Translations under genes and position numbers: made by a program
DNA from: Shimwellia pseudoproteus
GTDB taxonomy: Bacteria; Pseudomonadota; Gammaproteobacteria; Enterobacterales; Enterobacteriaceae
Direction of reading: 5' to 3'
DNA length: 64,000 nucleotides
Assembly (NCBI RefSeq): GCF_016415625.1
Contig: NZ_WBXP01000008.1
Span: forward strand, 57,147 to 121,146
Notes under the pieces: generated by a model
Database searches by the model: none
What the model was told of the DNA's origin: nothing
Seen by the model: only the letters and a program-made list of their open reading frames with translations
In this document: positions 40,572 to 51,643 of the stretch, piece by piece
Position numbering within the stretch: position 1 is the first letter of the stretch
Layout of the letters: every line of letters starts with the position of its first letter

Positions 40572-41810
40572 TTAGCCCCGGGGTGGCTCAGCATCAGACG
40601 ATGGCGCTTTCCGAAAAGCTATCAGGGTAACCACAATGCCCACCAGGGCGGATATTGCCCCGGCCAGAAAGACCGACGCATAACCAAACGATGTGGCAAG
40701 GATGCCCGTCAGCGGACCGGTAACGGCGTAAGAGATATCCTGGAACGCCGCATAGCCCCCCAGCGCCGTCCCCCGCACCTGCGGCTGCACCCGTTTCACC
40801 ACCTCAACCCCCAGCGCCGGGAACACCAGCGAGCAGCCAAACCCCGTCAGCGCCGCCCCCAGCATCGCCATCCAGGCATCCTGAGACAGCCAGAGCACCA
40901 GCAAGCCCGCCATTTCAATCACCAGCGAGCCAATAGCCACCCGCACCCCGCCAAAGCGGTCCGGCATCCAGCCGCCGAGGATACGCATCAGCACAAATGC
41001 CCCGCCGAACGCCGTCAGGGTAAATCCGGCCATCGCCCAGCCCCGGGACATAAAGAACAGCGACACAAAGGTGCCAATCACCGCAAAGCCAACCCCCTGG
41101 AGCGCCAGCCCCAGGCCAGGCTGCCAGATTTGCCCCACCACCCGGCGCAGCGGCGGCCGCTCGCCTTTCTGGGGGGCAACTTTTTTCACCCCGCCATTAA
41201 ATAGCCACGCCAGCAGCGGCAGGCACATGGTGACAATGGCCAGGGTGGCAAACCCGTAGCGGTTATGGAGCATCAGCCCCAGCGGTGCCCCCACCGCCAG
41301 GGCACCGTAAATCGCCATCCCGTTCCAGGACATGACCTTACCGGAGCGGCCCGGCCCCACCAGACCCATTCCCCAGGTCAGGGTGCCGGTCAGTAGCTGG
41401 CTCTCCCCTACCCCGAGGATCAGCCGCCCGAGCAACAGCAGGGCAAATTTTACCGGCATCGAAACCGGTAGCAGTGCCGCCAGTAGCCAGGCGCCCCCCG
41501 CCAGGGCACAAGCCACCATGCCCTGCATCACGGTGCGTTTTGCCCCCCGTTGATCCGCCAGGCGGCCGGCATACCCCCGGGTGAGTACCGTGGCCAGGAA
41601 CTGGATCCCCACGGCGATACCCACCATGGTATTGCCATAGCCCAGCTCCTGGTGGACAAACAGCGGGATCACCGGCAGGGGTAACCCGACGGTTAAATAG
41701 GTCAGAAATACCGCAAAGGCAATACGGAAAAGCGCAACATTATTGCCAGACGGTTTTTTGCTGGCGCTAGTGGCGCCGGCAGACAGTGTTTGCTGCGTAG
41801 CAACAGACAT
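40572..41810 (-). CDS. yfcJ: MFS transporter YfcJ
   Basis: This is a major facilitator superfamily protein of 412 residues with twelve predicted helices, close to E. coli YfcJ (392). The N-terminal extension of about 20 residues is polar. The motif A-like sequence [11 protein letters not shown] is near residue 81. The substrate is not known; family members of this branch have been tied to arabinose or drug export. It lies between flk (convergent) and fabB, on the fabB strand. Confidence 0.92.
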   Translation of the reverse strand: MSVATQQTLSAGATSASKKPSGNNVALFRIAFAVFLTYLTVGLPLPVIPLFVHQELGYGNTMVGIAVGIQFLATVLTRGYAGRLADQRGAKRTVMQGMVACALAGGAWLLAALLPVSMPVKFALLLLGRLILGVGESQLLTGTLTWGMGLVGPGRSGKVMSWNGMAIYGALAVGAPLGLMLHNRYGFATLAIVTMCLPLLAWLFNGGVKKVAPQKGERPPLRRVVGQIWQPGLGLALQGVGFAVIGTFVSLFFMSRGWAMAGFTLTAFGGAFVLMRILGGWMPDRFGGVRVAIGSLVIEMAGLLVLWLSQDAWMAMLGAALTGFGCSLVFPALGVEVVKRVQPQVRGTALGGYAAFQDISYAVTGPLTGILATSFGYASVFLAGAISALVGIVVTLIAFRKAPSSDAEPPRG

Positions 41811-41983
41811 TCAGCTTTACTCCCATGTTGAGAAGTAAGGCGAGGACAGACCACGCCTTCTCCACCCGATAATCAGGTTTAAGGCGCGTTGGTTGACGTG
41901 GAACGCTTACGCAATACCGGGCGGTATTGTTGAGGGCAAGAAGTGTGCCCGCTCCGGAAGCCAGAGTCAATGCACACCGCAAC

Positions 41984-42008
41984 GAAAAAGGGGCTAATTA
42001 GCCCCTTT
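41984..42008 (-). terminator. Intrinsic terminator of fabB
   Basis: AAAGGGGCTAATTAGCCCCTTT is a perfect palindrome. On the minus strand it is followed by TTCG, and on the plus strand by AT. It lies 20 bases after the fabB stop. Confidence 0.78.
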
Positions 42009-42028
42009 ATGTCACAGTTTTCCGCTGA

Positions 42029-43246
42029 TTATGCGCTGTATTTACGCATCACCAGGGTGGCGTTAGTCCCGCCGAAGCCGAAGCTGTTAGACATCACGGT
42101 ATTCAGCTTACGCTCTGTCGGCTCCGTGATGATGTTCATGCCTTTTGCCTGCTCGTCCATCTCGTCGATGTTGATGCTCGGGGCAATAAAGCCGTGTTCC
42201 AGCATCAGCAGCGAGTAGATCGCTTCCTGTGCACCGGCAGCACCCAGAGAGTGGCCCGTCATCGCTTTAGTGGCGGACATTGCCGGAGTGTTGTCGCCAA
42301 ACACATCACGGATAGCACCCAGTTCTTTCACGTCGCCAACCGGGGTAGAAGTACCGTGGGTATTCAGATAGTCGATAGGGGTGTCCACACCGTCCATCGC
42401 CATCTTCATGCAGCGCACCGCACCTTCACCAGACGGCGCAACCATATCGGCGCCGTCAGAGGTGGCGCCATAGCCAACCACTTCAGCGTAGATGTGCGCA
42501 CCGCGCGCCAGCGCGTGTTCCAGCTCTTCAACCACAACCATACCGCCGCCGCCAGCGATAACGAAACCATCGCGGTGTGCGTCATAAGTACGGGAGGCTT
42601 TTTCCGGCGTGTCGTTATATTTCGTTGACAGCGCGCCCATGGCGTCAAATTCGCAGGCCATTTCCCAGCACAGCTCTTCGCCGCCGCCGGCAAACACGAT
42701 ATCCTGTTTGCCCAGTTGAATCTGTTCCACCGCACTACCGATGCAGTGTGCGGAAGTCGCACACGCGGAGCTGATAGAGTAGTTCACGCCGTGGATTTTA
42801 AACGGTGTTGCCAGGCAGGCAGAAACTGCAGAGGCCATGGCTTTAGTGACCACGTATGGGCCAACCGCTTTCAGGCCGCGCGGGCTACGCATTGCGTCCG
42901 CACCGAAGACCTGAGATTTGGAAGAACCGCCGGACCCGGCAATCAAGCCCACGCGCGGATTATTCTGATAAACCTCTTCCTTCAGACCAGCATCCTGCAC
43001 TGCCTGCTGCATGGAGAGGTAGGCGTAGATGGAGGCGTCATTCATGAAACGGACCACTTTGCGGTCGATAAGACCCGTGGTATCCAGTTTAACGTTGCCC
43101 CATACGTGGCTACGCATACCGGCATCGCTGAATTCCTGAGAGAAAGTGATCCCGGAGCGCCCTTCACGCAGAGACGCCAGGACTTCCTGCTGGTTATTAC
43201 CGATGCTGGAAACGATGCCCAGGCCAGTAATCACTGCACGTTTCAT
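42029..43246 (-). CDS. fabB: 3-oxoacyl-[acyl-carrier-protein] synthase I
   Basis: FabB (KAS I) condenses malonyl-ACP with acyl-ACP and is needed for unsaturated fatty acid synthesis. The catalytic Cys is C162 in SSACATSAH. The two catalytic histidines are in [11 protein letters not shown] near 297 and [10 protein letters not shown] near 332, and the gatekeeper region GFGGTNA is near the end. The protein has 405 residues (406 in E. coli). FabR and FadR sites are visible upstream. Confidence 0.98.
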   Translation of the reverse strand: MKRAVITGLGIVSSIGNNQQEVLASLREGRSGITFSQEFSDAGMRSHVWGNVKLDTTGLIDRKVVRFMNDASIYAYLSMQQAVQDAGLKEEVYQNNPRVGLIAGSGGSSKSQVFGADAMRSPRGLKAVGPYVVTKAMASAVSACLATPFKIHGVNYSISSACATSAHCIGSAVEQIQLGKQDIVFAGGGEELCWEMACEFDAMGALSTKYNDTPEKASRTYDAHRDGFVIAGGGGMVVVEELEHALARGAHIYAEVVGYGATSDGADMVAPSGEGAVRCMKMAMDGVDTPIDYLNTHGTSTPVGDVKELGAIRDVFGDNTPAMSATKAMTGHSLGAAGAQEAIYSLLMLEHGFIAPSINIDEMDEQAKGMNIITEPTERKLNTVMSNSFGFGGTNATLVMRKYSA

Positions 43247-43298
43247 TCAATACCCTCTATAAGTCGTACATAGAAATTTAAGAATCGGAAGGCACAAT

Positions 43299-43316
43299 AG
43301 CGTACAGTTGTACGCC
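43299..43316. promoter_or_regulatory. FabR operator upstream of fabB
   Basis: AGCGTACAGTTGTACGCC agrees with the FabR palindrome AGCGTACA-N2-TGTACGCT except at the last base. FabR represses fabA and fabB when unsaturated acyl-CoA/ACP is abundant. Confidence 0.85.
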
Positions 43317-43333
43317 GAACAAGTCCGATCAGG
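43317..43333 (-). promoter_or_regulatory. FadR activator site upstream of fabB
   Basis: On the minus strand it reads CCTGATCGGACTTGTTC, close to the FadR sites of fabA and fabB. It abuts the FabR operator on the distal side of fabB, the layout expected for a -40 activator with a promoter-proximal repressor. Confidence 0.82.
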
Positions 43334-43409
43334 CAAAATCTCTATAAATTTGCGCCCGCCCACATGGCTGGTTAAGATCGCCCTACAGCCTGTCACACGA
43401 GCAACTTAC

Positions 43410-45407
43410 GTGAAACAAACCACTATACAACCCGCCAACCTGCGGTTTGACGATGAGGGTACACCTGTATCCCGAGAATTCGACGATGTTTATTTTTCCC
43501 GGGATAACGGGCTGGAAGAAACCCGCTATGTCTTTCTCGGCGGCAATCAGATCCCGGCCCGTTTCGCCACCCATCCGCGGGACTCATTTGTGGTTGCCGA
43601 AAGCGGGTTTGGCACCGGTCTGAACTTTCTCACCCTGTGGCAGGCATTCGACGCATTTAGCCAGCAGATGCCCGATGCCACGCTACAGCGCCTGCATTTT
43701 ATTAGCTTTGAAAAATTCCCCCTCACCCCGCAGGATCTGGCCCTCGCCCACAGTCACTGGCCGGAGCTGGCCCCCTGGGCCGGGCAGCTTCAGGCCCAGT
43801 GGCCACTGCCGTTGCCCGGCTGCCACCGCCTGCTGCTCGACGGGGGACGGATCACCCTGGATTTGTGGTTCGGGGATATTAACGACACCCTCACTCAACT
43901 GGATGACAGCACGCGTCATCAGGTGGATGCCTGGTTCCTGGACGGTTTTGCGCCGTCAAAAAACCCGGAGATGTGGACCCCACACCTATTTAATGCCATG
44001 GCCCACCTTGCCCGGGCAGGCGGCACCGTGGCGACATTTACCTGCGCAGGCTTCGTCCGCCGTGGGTTAATAGAAGCCGGTTTCACCATGCGGAAACAAA
44101 AAGGCTTTGGCCGCAAGCGGGAGATGCTGGTCGGGGCGCTGGGCGCCGAGGTCCCCCAGCCCGCTACCGCCCCCTGGTATCACCGGGCCCCAGCCAGCGC
44201 GCGGCAGGCGGCGATTATCGGCGGCGGTATTGCCAGTGCCCTGCTGGCGCTAAAACTGCAATTACGGGGCTGGAAGGTCACCGTATACTGCGCCGATGAT
44301 CGGCCCGCCCAGGGCGCCAGCGGCAACCATCAGGGGGCGATTTACCCGCTGCTAAGCCAGCACGACCCGGCCCTGACCCGGTTCTTCAGCGCCGCCTTTA
44401 CCTTTGCCCGGCGGGAATATGACAGCCAGCCGGTCACCTTTGACCACCAGTGGTGCGGGGTAACGCAACTGGCCTGGGATGAAAAAAGCACTCATAAAAT
44501 CAGCCAGATGCTGTCGCTCTCGTTGCCGGAAGCCCTCGCCCAGCCACTGCCCGCTGCCGCCAGTGCTGAACGATGCGGCCTCGCCACCGGTTGCGACGGG
44601 ATCCACTACCCGGCTGGGGGCTGGTTAAGCCCGGCCCAGTTGACCGCGGCGCTGTTTGCCCGCGCCGCCGCACAGGGGGCGATACTGCACTATGGCCATA
44701 CCGTTAGCGGGCTGCGCCGTGACCATGACGAATGGGAACTGGCCTTCAGCAGTGGGCAGCAGGCGCACCACCCGGTGGTGGTACTGGCCAACGGCTGGCA
44801 ACTGTGCCAGTTTCCCCAAACCGCCGAACTGCCGCTGTATGCGGTAGCCGGCCAGGTCAGCCATATCCCCACCACCGCGGTATTGACCCGGCTCCGCCAG
44901 GTACTGTGTTATGACGGTTACCTGACACCACACAACCCGGCCACCGGGCAGCACTGCATCGGCGCCAGTTATCATCGCGGCAGCAGCGATACCGGCTACC
45001 GGGATGAGGACCAGCAGCAGAACCGCCAGCGCCTGGTCAATTGCCTGCCGGAGGCAGACTGGGTGCAAGAGGTGGACATCAGTGCCGGGCTGGCCCGTAG
45101 CGGAGTGCGCGGGGCGATCCGCGATCACCTGCCGCTAGTGGGGAATGCCCCGGATTACCGCGCCACCCTGGAGGCTTATGCCGGGCTGGCGAGCGATCGC
45201 AGTACCGCCCTCAGCGCGCCAGTCCACCCGGATCTGTTTGTGCTTGGTGCCCTGGGCTCCCGGGGGTTATGCAGTGCGCCGCTGGCGGCAGAGTTGCTGG
45301 CCTCCCAGATGCACGGTGAGCCATTACCGCTGGATGCGGATACCCTCGCCGCCCTCAACCCTAACCGGATGTGGGTACGTAAGTTACTGAAAGGCCGCCA
45401 GGTATAA
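43410..45407 (+). CDS. mnmC: tRNA 5-methylaminomethyl-2-thiouridine biosynthesis bifunctional protein MnmC
   Basis: MnmC completes the wobble modification mnm5s2U34. The C-terminal FAD-dependent oxidase converts cmnm5 to nm5, and the N-terminal SAM methyltransferase then makes mnm5. The N-terminal domain (1 to about 245) shows [14 protein letters not shown] and [18 protein letters not shown]; the FAD domain starts with [15 protein letters not shown] near residue 268. The start is GTG 43410 ([11 protein letters not shown]), giving 665 residues against 668 in E. coli. A longer in-frame reading from 43308 would cross the fabB regulatory sites and is rejected. Confidence 0.96.
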   Translation: MKQTTIQPANLRFDDEGTPVSREFDDVYFSRDNGLEETRYVFLGGNQIPARFATHPRDSFVVAESGFGTGLNFLTLWQAFDAFSQQMPDATLQRLHFISFEKFPLTPQDLALAHSHWPELAPWAGQLQAQWPLPLPGCHRLLLDGGRITLDLWFGDINDTLTQLDDSTRHQVDAWFLDGFAPSKNPEMWTPHLFNAMAHLARAGGTVATFTCAGFVRRGLIEAGFTMRKQKGFGRKREMLVGALGAEVPQPATAPWYHRAPASARQAAIIGGGIASALLALKLQLRGWKVTVYCADDRPAQGASGNHQGAIYPLLSQHDPALTRFFSAAFTFARREYDSQPVTFDHQWCGVTQLAWDEKSTHKISQMLSLSLPEALAQPLPAAASAERCGLATGCDGIHYPAGGWLSPAQLTAALFARAAAQGAILHYGHTVSGLRRDHDEWELAFSSGQQAHHPVVVLANGWQLCQFPQTAELPLYAVAGQVSHIPTTAVLTRLRQVLCYDGYLTPHNPATGQHCIGASYHRGSSDTGYRDEDQQQNRQRLVNCLPEADWVQEVDISAGLARSGVRGAIRDHLPLVGNAPDYRATLEAYAGLASDRSTALSAPVHPDLFVLGALGSRGLCSAPLAAELLASQMHGEPLPLDADTLAALNPNRMWVRKLLKGRQV

Positions 45408-45436
45408 AAAAAACGCCAGGGAGACCTGGCGTTTTT
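45407..45436. terminator. Bidirectional terminator between mnmC and yfcL
   Basis: ACGCCAGG / CCTGGCGT with a GAGA tetraloop is flanked by an A-run and a T-run, so it can end both convergent transcripts. Confidence 0.9.
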
Positions 45437-45453
45437 ATCCGGCGCTAAGGGGA

Positions 45454-45732
45454 TTAGCGCTGGTGGGCCTGCTGATACAGCCCGGCCCACATCTCCTGTA
45501 CCAGAACACGATCCCGGGGGGTCAGTTCACCGGCCTGGATCGCTTTTTCAATACTGTGGACCACCTGGGCATTCAGGGCTTCCGGGGTTTGCCCCATGTC
45601 GTGCTCCAGCTCAGCCACGGCCAGGGTGAGATGGCCACGCAGATAACCGCTGGCAAAGAGTTCATCATCACTGGCGTGTTCCACCATCTCGTCAATCAGC
45701 GCCAGTATGTGGCTTTCAAATTCCGCGATCAT
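45454..45732 (-). CDS. yfcL: YfcL family protein
   Basis: This is a 92-residue conserved protein of unknown function, matching E. coli YfcL in length and sequence ([29 protein letters not shown]). It is mainly helical, without a signal peptide or membrane segment. The start is ATG 45732 with GGAG eight bases upstream. It is the last gene of the likely yfcA-epmC-yfcL operon. Confidence 0.92.
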   Translation of the reverse strand: MIAEFESHILALIDEMVEHASDDELFASGYLRGHLTLAVAELEHDMGQTPEALNAQVVHSIEKAIQAGELTPRDRVLVQEMWAGLYQQAHQR

Positions 45733-45757
45733 CGTGTCTCCATCATAGTGCATAGCA

Positions 45758-46312
45758 TCAGTTTATATCTTCCGGCCACGGGAACTGCTCAGCAGCCAGT
45801 GGCGGCGTTTTATAATAGTCACGCAGGGCGCTGATTAACCGCGCCGGGCGTGCCGGTATCCCCTGCTCCAGCCAGGTCATCACTTGGGCGTGGACCCGGC
45901 GCTGGAAGGCAATCCGGTCTGGTTCAATATCTCCGTTTAAGTTGTCACAGCTGACATTAAACGGGAAACCCGCCGCCACACAGAATAACCAGTCCAGGGC
46001 CTGGGGTTTAACTTCAACATTCTCAAACTGGCTCTGGGTTTGCTGATCGCGCCCGTCCGGGCAATACCAGTAACCAAAGTCCACCTGCTCACGGCGTGCC
46101 TTGCCGGCAATACACCAGTGGGAAATTTCATGGATGGCGCTGGCGTAGTAGCCATGGGCAAACACGATGCGATGGTAAGGCACCGTCTCATCCGCCGGCA
46201 GATAAATGGGCTCGTCGTCCCCTTTGATCAGCCGGGTATTGTATTCATCAGCAAAGCAGTGGTTGAAAATATCAATCATCTGCTGGTAATGGTGTTGCTC
46301 ACTGCAGGTCAT
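45758..46312 (-). CDS. epmC: Elongation factor P hydroxylase EpmC
   Basis: EpmC (YfcM) hydroxylates the beta-lysyl-lysine that EpmA and EpmB place on elongation factor P. The putative iron-binding motif HEISHW lies near residue 68, with [10 protein letters not shown] near 88. The start is ATG 46312 ([11 protein letters not shown]): its first base is the last base of the yfcA stop codon (TAATG). That coupling favours it over the upstream ATG at 46330. The protein has 184 residues (182 in E. coli). Confidence 0.94.
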   Translation of the reverse strand: MTCSEQHHYQQMIDIFNHCFADEYNTRLIKGDDEPIYLPADETVPYHRIVFAHGYYASAIHEISHWCIAGKARREQVDFGYWYCPDGRDQQTQSQFENVEVKPQALDWLFCVAAGFPFNVSCDNLNGDIEPDRIAFQRRVHAQVMTWLEQGIPARPARLISALRDYYKTPPLAAEQFPWPEDIN

Positions 46313-47121
46313 TATATCCATCCCAGCCATTGCAGCAGTTGCTGCCCGTGGCTATCAAATAACAGTTTGGCGCTCATCACGGCGGAGACAATCACAATCA
46401 TCGGCCGGATTAACTGCTGCCCTTTGCTCAGCACCAGGCGCGAGCCCATGCGGGCGCCGCAAAACTGGCCGGCCATCATCACTAAACCGGTACCCCAAAT
46501 CACCTGCCCGCCGAGCATAAACAGCAGCAGCCCGCCGAGATTGGAGGTGGCGTTCAGCACTTTGGCGTGCGCGGTTGATTTGGCGAGGTTATACCCGCAA
46601 AGCGTAACAAATGCCAGCGCATAAAATGACCCGGCACCGGGGCCAAAAAAGCCATCATAAAAGCCAACACAGCCCCCGGCCACCAGCGCAAAGGGCAAGC
46701 CATGTAAGCGGCGCTGGCGATCTTCCTCGCCGAGGCGCGGCATCAGCAGAAAATAGAGCCCGATACCGATAATCAGCAGTGGCAAAATCTGGCGCAGCAG
46801 TGACGCCTGGATATGCTGGACCAGTAAGGCGCCGGTCATCGAACCGATAAACGTCATCAGGATATTCAGGCGCTGCTCTTTCAGGTTCACTACCCGCTGG
46901 CGGATAAAATAGAGGCTGGCGGAGAGGGAGCCGCCGCAGGCCTGAAGTTTATTGGTGGCCAGAGCATGGGCCGGTGAAAAGCCCACCGCCATCAGCACCG
47001 GAACAGTGATCAGCCCGCCGCCTCCGGCAAGGGCATCAATAAACCCGGCCAGCAACGCCGCAAAAAATAACACCACCAGCATCAGTGGCGATACCATAAA
47101 AAAGCTGTCCAGAATGTCCAC
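46312..47121 (-). CDS. yfcA: TSUP-family membrane transporter YfcA
   Basis: YfcA is a 269-residue inner-membrane protein of the TSUP/TauE family, proposed to move sulfite, sulfonates or related small anions. Two copies of the family motif are visible: ALAGGGGLITVPVL near residue 30 and GFYDGFFGPGAGSFYALAF near 155. About eight hydrophobic segments are seen. No substrate is established. It heads the yfcA-epmC-yfcL group. Confidence 0.94.
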   Translation of the reverse strand: MDILDSFFMVSPLMLVVLFFAALLAGFIDALAGGGGLITVPVLMAVGFSPAHALATNKLQACGGSLSASLYFIRQRVVNLKEQRLNILMTFIGSMTGALLVQHIQASLLRQILPLLIIGIGLYFLLMPRLGEEDRQRRLHGLPFALVAGGCVGFYDGFFGPGAGSFYALAFVTLCGYNLAKSTAHAKVLNATSNLGGLLLFMLGGQVIWGTGLVMMAGQFCGARMGSRLVLSKGQQLIRPMIVIVSAVMSAKLLFDSHGQQLLQWLGWI

Positions 47122-47153
47122 GTGCTCCCCTGTCTGATGATTATTTTTAGCAA

Positions 47154-47194
47154 AATAAAACCCGAAACCGGCAGTACCGATTTCGGGTTTATGG
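47154..47194 (-). terminator. Intrinsic terminator of aroC-mepA
   Basis: On the minus strand AAACCCGAAATCGG pairs with CCGGTTTCGGGTTT (one mismatch) and is followed by TATTTT. It lies about 20 bases after the mepA stop. Confidence 0.82.
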
Positions 47195-47215
47195 TTTATC
47201 TATACGCCAGGGCCA

Positions 47216-48040
47216 TCACAGCACATGCTCATCCAGCAAGGCCTGACAAGACGGCGGTAACGGCGGTGGCGATTTTTTCACCGGTGGTGTGCTGCCCGGT
47301 TTCGGTGGCTCAAACCAGCTTTGCAGCTCCGCACCACAGCCATCCCCTGGTGGCGGTGCCGGCTGATCCTGGCACTCCAGGCTCCCCGCCGGGCAACGCA
47401 GCCGCACGTGCATATGGGCACGGTGGCCAAACCACGGGCGCACCTTATGTAGCCAATCCCGATCACTGCCGGCATCTTCACACAGCCGCTGTTTAATGGC
47501 CGGGTTAACGAAAATCCGCGTGACCTCGTTATCCTGTGCCGCCAGCTTAATCAGCTGGCCAATCTGGGGCTGCCAGAGACGATCCGAAACATCCTTACCG
47601 CTGGCATTCACCAGATCCAGCGCCTGGGGCTTAAGCAATTGCGCCTGGGTCCAGCGGGCCTGAGGTAATTGCAGGAAAATATCCACGTCCAGGCCAATCT
47701 GGTGGCTGGCGTGGCCGCTGCTAAAGCGCCCGCCGGCAGCCATGCCCATATCGCCGATCAGCAATGTCCCCAGCCCGCGCTGATGGGTCTGGGCACTAAG
47801 GCGGCCAATAAACGCCAGCAGATCCGGGTGGCCGAAATAGCGCCGCTGGTCAGTACGCATCACCTGATAATCCGGTGAATCAAGCGCCAGCGGCTGGGCG
47901 CCGATAATACAGCCATTGGCGAAAGAACCGATGGACTGCGGCGACCCCGGAATAGGATGGGATATTTTCTGCCACGGGGTCGCGCCCCAGGCAGCAGCGC
48001 TGGCCGCCAGGGCCAGCAACGCACAACACACTTTTTTCAT
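47216..48040 (-). CDS. mepA: Penicillin-insensitive murein endopeptidase MepA
   Basis: MepA is a periplasmic zinc peptidase (M74/LAS family) that cuts D-Ala-mDAP cross-links in peptidoglycan. It has a signal peptide (about 1-19, cut near AWG-A) and metal/catalytic blocks [20 protein letters not shown] near residue 105 and [12 protein letters not shown] near 205. The C-terminus is Pro-rich ([17 protein letters not shown]). ATG 48040 gives a compact signal peptide MKKVCC; ATG 48046 (MVMKK) overlaps the aroC stop and is equally possible. Either way it is coupled to aroC. Confidence 0.95.
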   Translation of the reverse strand: MKKVCCALLALAASAAAWGATPWQKISHPIPGSPQSIGSFANGCIIGAQPLALDSPDYQVMRTDQRRYFGHPDLLAFIGRLSAQTHQRGLGTLLIGDMGMAAGGRFSSGHASHQIGLDVDIFLQLPQARWTQAQLLKPQALDLVNASGKDVSDRLWQPQIGQLIKLAAQDNEVTRIFVNPAIKQRLCEDAGSDRDWLHKVRPWFGHRAHMHVRLRCPAGSLECQDQPAPPPGDGCGAELQSWFEPPKPGSTPPVKKSPPPLPPSCQALLDEHVL

Positions 48041-48045
48041 TACCA

Positions 48046-49131
48046 TTACCAGCGCGGAAGCGTGCACGCCACATCCGCATTTTGCGCCCGCTGGCGCAGT
48101 AAATGATCTAACAGAACAATCGCCATCATCGCTTCCGCAATCGGCACCGCACGGATGCCAACACAGGGGTCATGGCGGCCACGGGTTACCATGTCAACCT
48201 CTTCCCCGGCGCGGTTAAGGGTGCGACCGGGCACCATAATGCTGGAGGTGGGTTTCAGGGCGATAGTGGCGACAATTTGCTGGCCGCTACTGATGCCCCC
48301 CAGAATGCCGCCCGCGTGGTTACTCTGGAAGCCTTCCCGGGTGATCTCATCGCGGTTTTCACTGCCGCGCAGCCCGACCACGCCAAAACCGTCACCGATC
48401 TCAATCCCTTTTACCGCGTTGATGCTCATCAGCGCGTGGGCGATATCGGCATCGAGGCGGTCAAATACCGGCTCGCCAAGGCCTGGAGGGACATTATCAG
48501 CCACCACGGTGACTTTGGCACCAATGGAATCGCCTTCTTTTTTCAGGGCGCGCATCAGCTCGTCCAGTGCTTCTACCTGCGCAGGGTCCGGGCAGAAGAA
48601 CGGGTTTTCTTCAACGCTGTCCCAGTCGTTGATAGCCAGCGGGATATCCCCCATCTGGGTCAGGCAGGCGCGGATAACAATGCCGTGTTTCGCGGCGAGG
48701 TATTTCTTGGCAATCGCCCCGGCGGCAACGCGCATGGCGGTTTCGCGGGCGGAAGAACGCCCGCCGCCGCGGTAATCGCGCAGGCCGTATTTTTGTTCGT
48801 AGGTATAATCCGCATGGCCCGGGCGGAACAGGTCTTTGATGGCGCTGTAATCCTGAGAGCGCTGATCGGTGTTCTCGATAAGCAAGCCAATGCTGGTGCC
48901 GGTGGTCACGCCATCAAATACCCCGGAGAGGATTTTAACCTGATCCGGTTCCCGGCGTTGGGTGGTATAGCGGGAGGTGCCAGGGCGGCGGCGGTCGAGA
49001 TCGTGTTGCAGATCGGCTTCGCTAAGCGCAATGCCCGGCGGTACACCATCAACAATACAACCCAGCGCCGGGCCGTGGGATTCACCAAATGTGGTTACGC
49101 GAAAAAATTGTCCAATACTGTTCCCAGCCAT
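48046..49131 (-). CDS. aroC: Chorismate synthase
   Basis: AroC makes chorismate from EPSP using reduced FMN, the last step of the shikimate pathway. Family signatures are GESHGPALG near residue 17, [19 protein letters not shown] near 124 and [17 protein letters not shown] near 325. The start is ATG 49131 ([12 protein letters not shown]) with AAAGGAG upstream, giving 361 residues as in E. coli. It lies between prmB and mepA in the conserved prmB-aroC-mepA order. Confidence 0.98.
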   Translation of the reverse strand: MAGNSIGQFFRVTTFGESHGPALGCIVDGVPPGIALSEADLQHDLDRRRPGTSRYTTQRREPDQVKILSGVFDGVTTGTSIGLLIENTDQRSQDYSAIKDLFRPGHADYTYEQKYGLRDYRGGGRSSARETAMRVAAGAIAKKYLAAKHGIVIRACLTQMGDIPLAINDWDSVEENPFFCPDPAQVEALDELMRALKKEGDSIGAKVTVVADNVPPGLGEPVFDRLDADIAHALMSINAVKGIEIGDGFGVVGLRGSENRDEITREGFQSNHAGGILGGISSGQQIVATIALKPTSSIMVPGRTLNRAGEEVDMVTRGRHDPCVGIRAVPIAEAMMAIVLLDHLLRQRAQNADVACTLPRW

Positions 49132-49205
49132 CACGGCTCCTTTACCGTTGTCGTTATCGTCGTCAGCTGTTCAGACGGGCGCCTGGGCACCCGCAAGGCG
49201 TGGTG

Positions 49206-50138
49206 TTAATCCCGGTAGATGCTGAAATGGCTACGCGCATCCAGCAACTGCTGCCGGGTCAGCATAAAGACGCCGTCACCGCCGTTATCAAACTCCAGCC
49301 AGGTGAACGGCACCTCTGGATACCGCTCCATCAGATGTACCATGCTGTTACCGACCTCACAAATTAACACCCCGTTTTCAGCAAGGTAGTCTGGCGCGCA
49401 GGCCAGAATGCGGCGGGTCAGTTTTAAGCCATCTTTGCCAGAAGCCAGGCCCAGCTCAGGCTCGAATTTATATTCGTCCGGCAGGTCATCCATGTCTTCT
49501 GCATCCACATAAGGCGGGTTGGTGACGATAATGTCGTAGGGCACCTGCGGCAGATCCCGAAACAGATCCGAGCGGATCGGCGTAACGTTATGTTCCATCC
49601 CGTGTGCGGCAATGTTCTGCTCCGCAACGGCCAGCGCATCCACCGAAATATCCACGGCGTCGACTTCAGCATCCGGGAAGGCATAGGCACAGGCCACAGC
49701 GATACAGCCACTACCGGTACACATATCCAGGATCAGCTGAGGCGGGTTATCCACCAGGCCCTGGAATTGGTTGTTGATCAACTCGCCAATCGGGGAGCGC
49801 GGCACCAGAACCCGCTCATCCACATAAAATTCGTGGCCGCAAAACCAGGCTTTATTGGTTAAATAGGCGACCGGGATACGATCGTTGATCCGGCGGATCA
49901 CGCGCTCGACAATGCGGTGGCGTTCGCTGGAGGTCAAACGGCAGTTGCGCATATCCTCAGGAATATCCAGTGGCAGGTAGAGGGTCGGCAATACCAGTTG
50001 GACCGCTTCGTCCCAGGGGTTATCGGTCCCGTGGCCGTACCAGATATTGGCTGCGCTAAAACGGCTCACTGCCCAACGCAGCATGTCCTGAATGGTATGC
50101 AGCTCACTGACTGCCTCATCGACGAAAATTTTATCCAC
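49206..50138 (-). CDS. prmB: Ribosomal protein uL3 glutamine methyltransferase PrmB
   Basis: PrmB is an N5-glutamine methyltransferase that modifies Gln150 of ribosomal protein L3. The SAM-binding motif [17 protein letters not shown] lies near residue 139 and the catalytic NPPY is in [12 protein letters not shown] near 203. The protein has 310 residues, as in E. coli. The start is GTG with GGAGGG upstream. It is divergent from smrB. Confidence 0.96.
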   Translation of the reverse strand: MDKIFVDEAVSELHTIQDMLRWAVSRFSAANIWYGHGTDNPWDEAVQLVLPTLYLPLDIPEDMRNCRLTSSERHRIVERVIRRINDRIPVAYLTNKAWFCGHEFYVDERVLVPRSPIGELINNQFQGLVDNPPQLILDMCTGSGCIAVACAYAFPDAEVDAVDISVDALAVAEQNIAAHGMEHNVTPIRSDLFRDLPQVPYDIIVTNPPYVDAEDMDDLPDEYKFEPELGLASGKDGLKLTRRILACAPDYLAENGVLICEVGNSMVHLMERYPEVPFTWLEFDNGGDGVFMLTRQQLLDARSHFSIYRD

Positions 50139-50298
50139 TGTGCCCTCCGCAGGCGGTGCGTGCTGATTAATACCGCGCTAGTTTGCCATGAACACGGCGA
50201 CAAATCAGCAGACACCGTTAATCAGATACGGGGTTTTATTTAGCGCCCGGGCGCAAACTGAGTAAAATGGCCTGCGAGTTACAGGAATTGAGAGCGAG

Positions 50299-50850
50299 AT
50301 GAAAAAGAAACCCACCCTAAGCCGTGAAGATCAGACGTTATTCCGCGACTTAATGCGCGGCACCCGGGAGCTGAAGCAGGATACGATTGTCCACCGCCCG
50401 CTGCGTAAAAAACTGACTGACGTGCCGGAAAAACGCCTGATCCAGGAGCAGGTGGATAACAGCCACTACTTTTCCGACGAGTTTCAGCCGCTGCTGTCCA
50501 GCGAAGGCCCGGTGCGTTACGTACGTGACGGGGTGAGCCATTTTGAACTGAAAAAATTACGCCGCGGTGATTACTCCCCGGAGCTGTATTTAGATCTTCA
50601 CGGTCTGACCCAGCGCCAGGCCAAGCAGGAACTGGGGGCGCTGATCGCTGCCTGCCGCCGGGAGCATCTGTTCTGTGTGTGCGTGATGCACGGCCACGGG
50701 AAGCATATTCTCAAACAACAAACCCCGCTGTGGCTGGCCCAGCATCCACACGTTACGGCATTTCACCAGGCCCCGAAAACCTATGGTGGTGATGCGGCGC
50801 TGCTGGTGCTGATTGAGGTTGAAGAGTGGCAGCCCCCGGAACTCCCCTGA
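50299..50850 (+). CDS. smrB: Ribosome rescue factor SmrB
   Basis: SmrB is an Smr-domain endonuclease that cleaves mRNA between collided ribosomes in E. coli. The C-terminal Smr domain (about residue 95 on) shows the catalytic [17 protein letters not shown] and the [15 protein letters not shown] block. The N-terminal helical part binds the ribosome. The length of 183 residues is standard. A perfect hairpin downstream ends the transcript. Confidence 0.95.
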   Translation: MKKKPTLSREDQTLFRDLMRGTRELKQDTIVHRPLRKKLTDVPEKRLIQEQVDNSHYFSDEFQPLLSSEGPVRYVRDGVSHFELKKLRRGDYSPELYLDLHGLTQRQAKQELGALIAACRREHLFCVCVMHGHGKHILKQQTPLWLAQHPHVTAFHQAPKTYGGDAALLVLIEVEEWQPPELP

Positions 50851-50878
50851 AGTAAGGGCCTGCGGATATGCCAGAAAC

Positions 50879-50907
50879 AATAAGGGCCACATGATGTGGC
50901 CCTTATT
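50879..50907. terminator. Bidirectional terminator between smrB and sixA
   Basis: AATAAGGGCCACAT G ATGTGGCCCTTATT is a perfect inverted repeat of 14-bp arms; the plus strand continues with ATTTTATT. Confidence 0.85.
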
Positions 50908-50958
50908 ATTTTATTCGGGGATAACCCAAATATTATCGTCGCTATGCTGGCGATGGCA

Positions 50959-51444
50959 TCAAATCGCTTTCGCGACTTTAAGATTACAGGGGTTCATCTG
51001 CCAGTTATAAACGCCGTTACCTGCTTCGTCCAGCGTTACGCTGGCGACAGAAGAGGTACAGAACATGGGCGGCGCCTCCTGGGGGCACAGCTCTGAGACC
51101 AGATACCCCACCAGCGGTAAATGCGACACCACCAGTACGTTGTTAATCCCTTTTCCGGCAAGGACTTCAAGATAATCCCCAACCTGGCCCACGTCACCGC
51201 ATGGGGTTAATTCGGCAAGCACATCCGTTTGCGGAGGCAGCGTTAAGGTTTCCCCGACAATTTCCAGCGTTTGTTCCGCGCGCAGAAAAGGGCTCACCAG
51301 AACGCAATCGATTTTAACCTGTTGGCTTTTCAGCCAGGTGGCCATCAGCCGGGTTTCGTCACAACCGGTTGCGGTCAGAGGACGAACCGCATCACTGGCG
51401 GCATCGAGAGCAGCGTCGCCGTGACGCATGATAAAAACTTGCAT
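50959..51444 (-). CDS. sixA: Phosphohistidine phosphatase SixA
   Basis: SixA removes phosphate from phosphohistidine proteins such as ArcB and PtsO. The RHG motif is at residues 7-9 (MQVFIMRHGDAALDA), with catalytic His8. The second histidine is in VSHLPLVGYL near residue 108. The protein has 161 residues, as in E. coli, with no signal peptide. The gene is downstream of fadIJ on the plus-coordinate side but separated by a 200-bp gap, so it is probably transcribed alone. Confidence 0.95.
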   Translation of the reverse strand: MQVFIMRHGDAALDAASDAVRPLTATGCDETRLMATWLKSQQVKIDCVLVSPFLRAEQTLEIVGETLTLPPQTDVLAELTPCGDVGQVGDYLEVLAGKGINNVLVVSHLPLVGYLVSELCPQEAPPMFCTSSVASVTLDEAGNGVYNWQMNPCNLKVAKAI

Positions 51445-51643
51445 ATTGCACCGCTTTTGTTAACCAGAAACGCCTTTCGGGCTATGCCACTCTGCCAGCA
51501 GGCAGGTGAAGACAGCCCGAAGGCGGCCCGGCATTGTGCCTTATCCGTACGTCGAATGGAACGCTGTTTTTTACCGCATAGCTGCAAGTATAGTCAATAT
51601 ATGCTTACAAAATGTGCAACAGCCGTTCCACGAAACCAGTCTA

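Noticed and set aside
48172..49209. A 345-codon open frame opposite aroC
   Set aside because: It covers aroC on the other strand, and the reading is explained by aroC codon bias.
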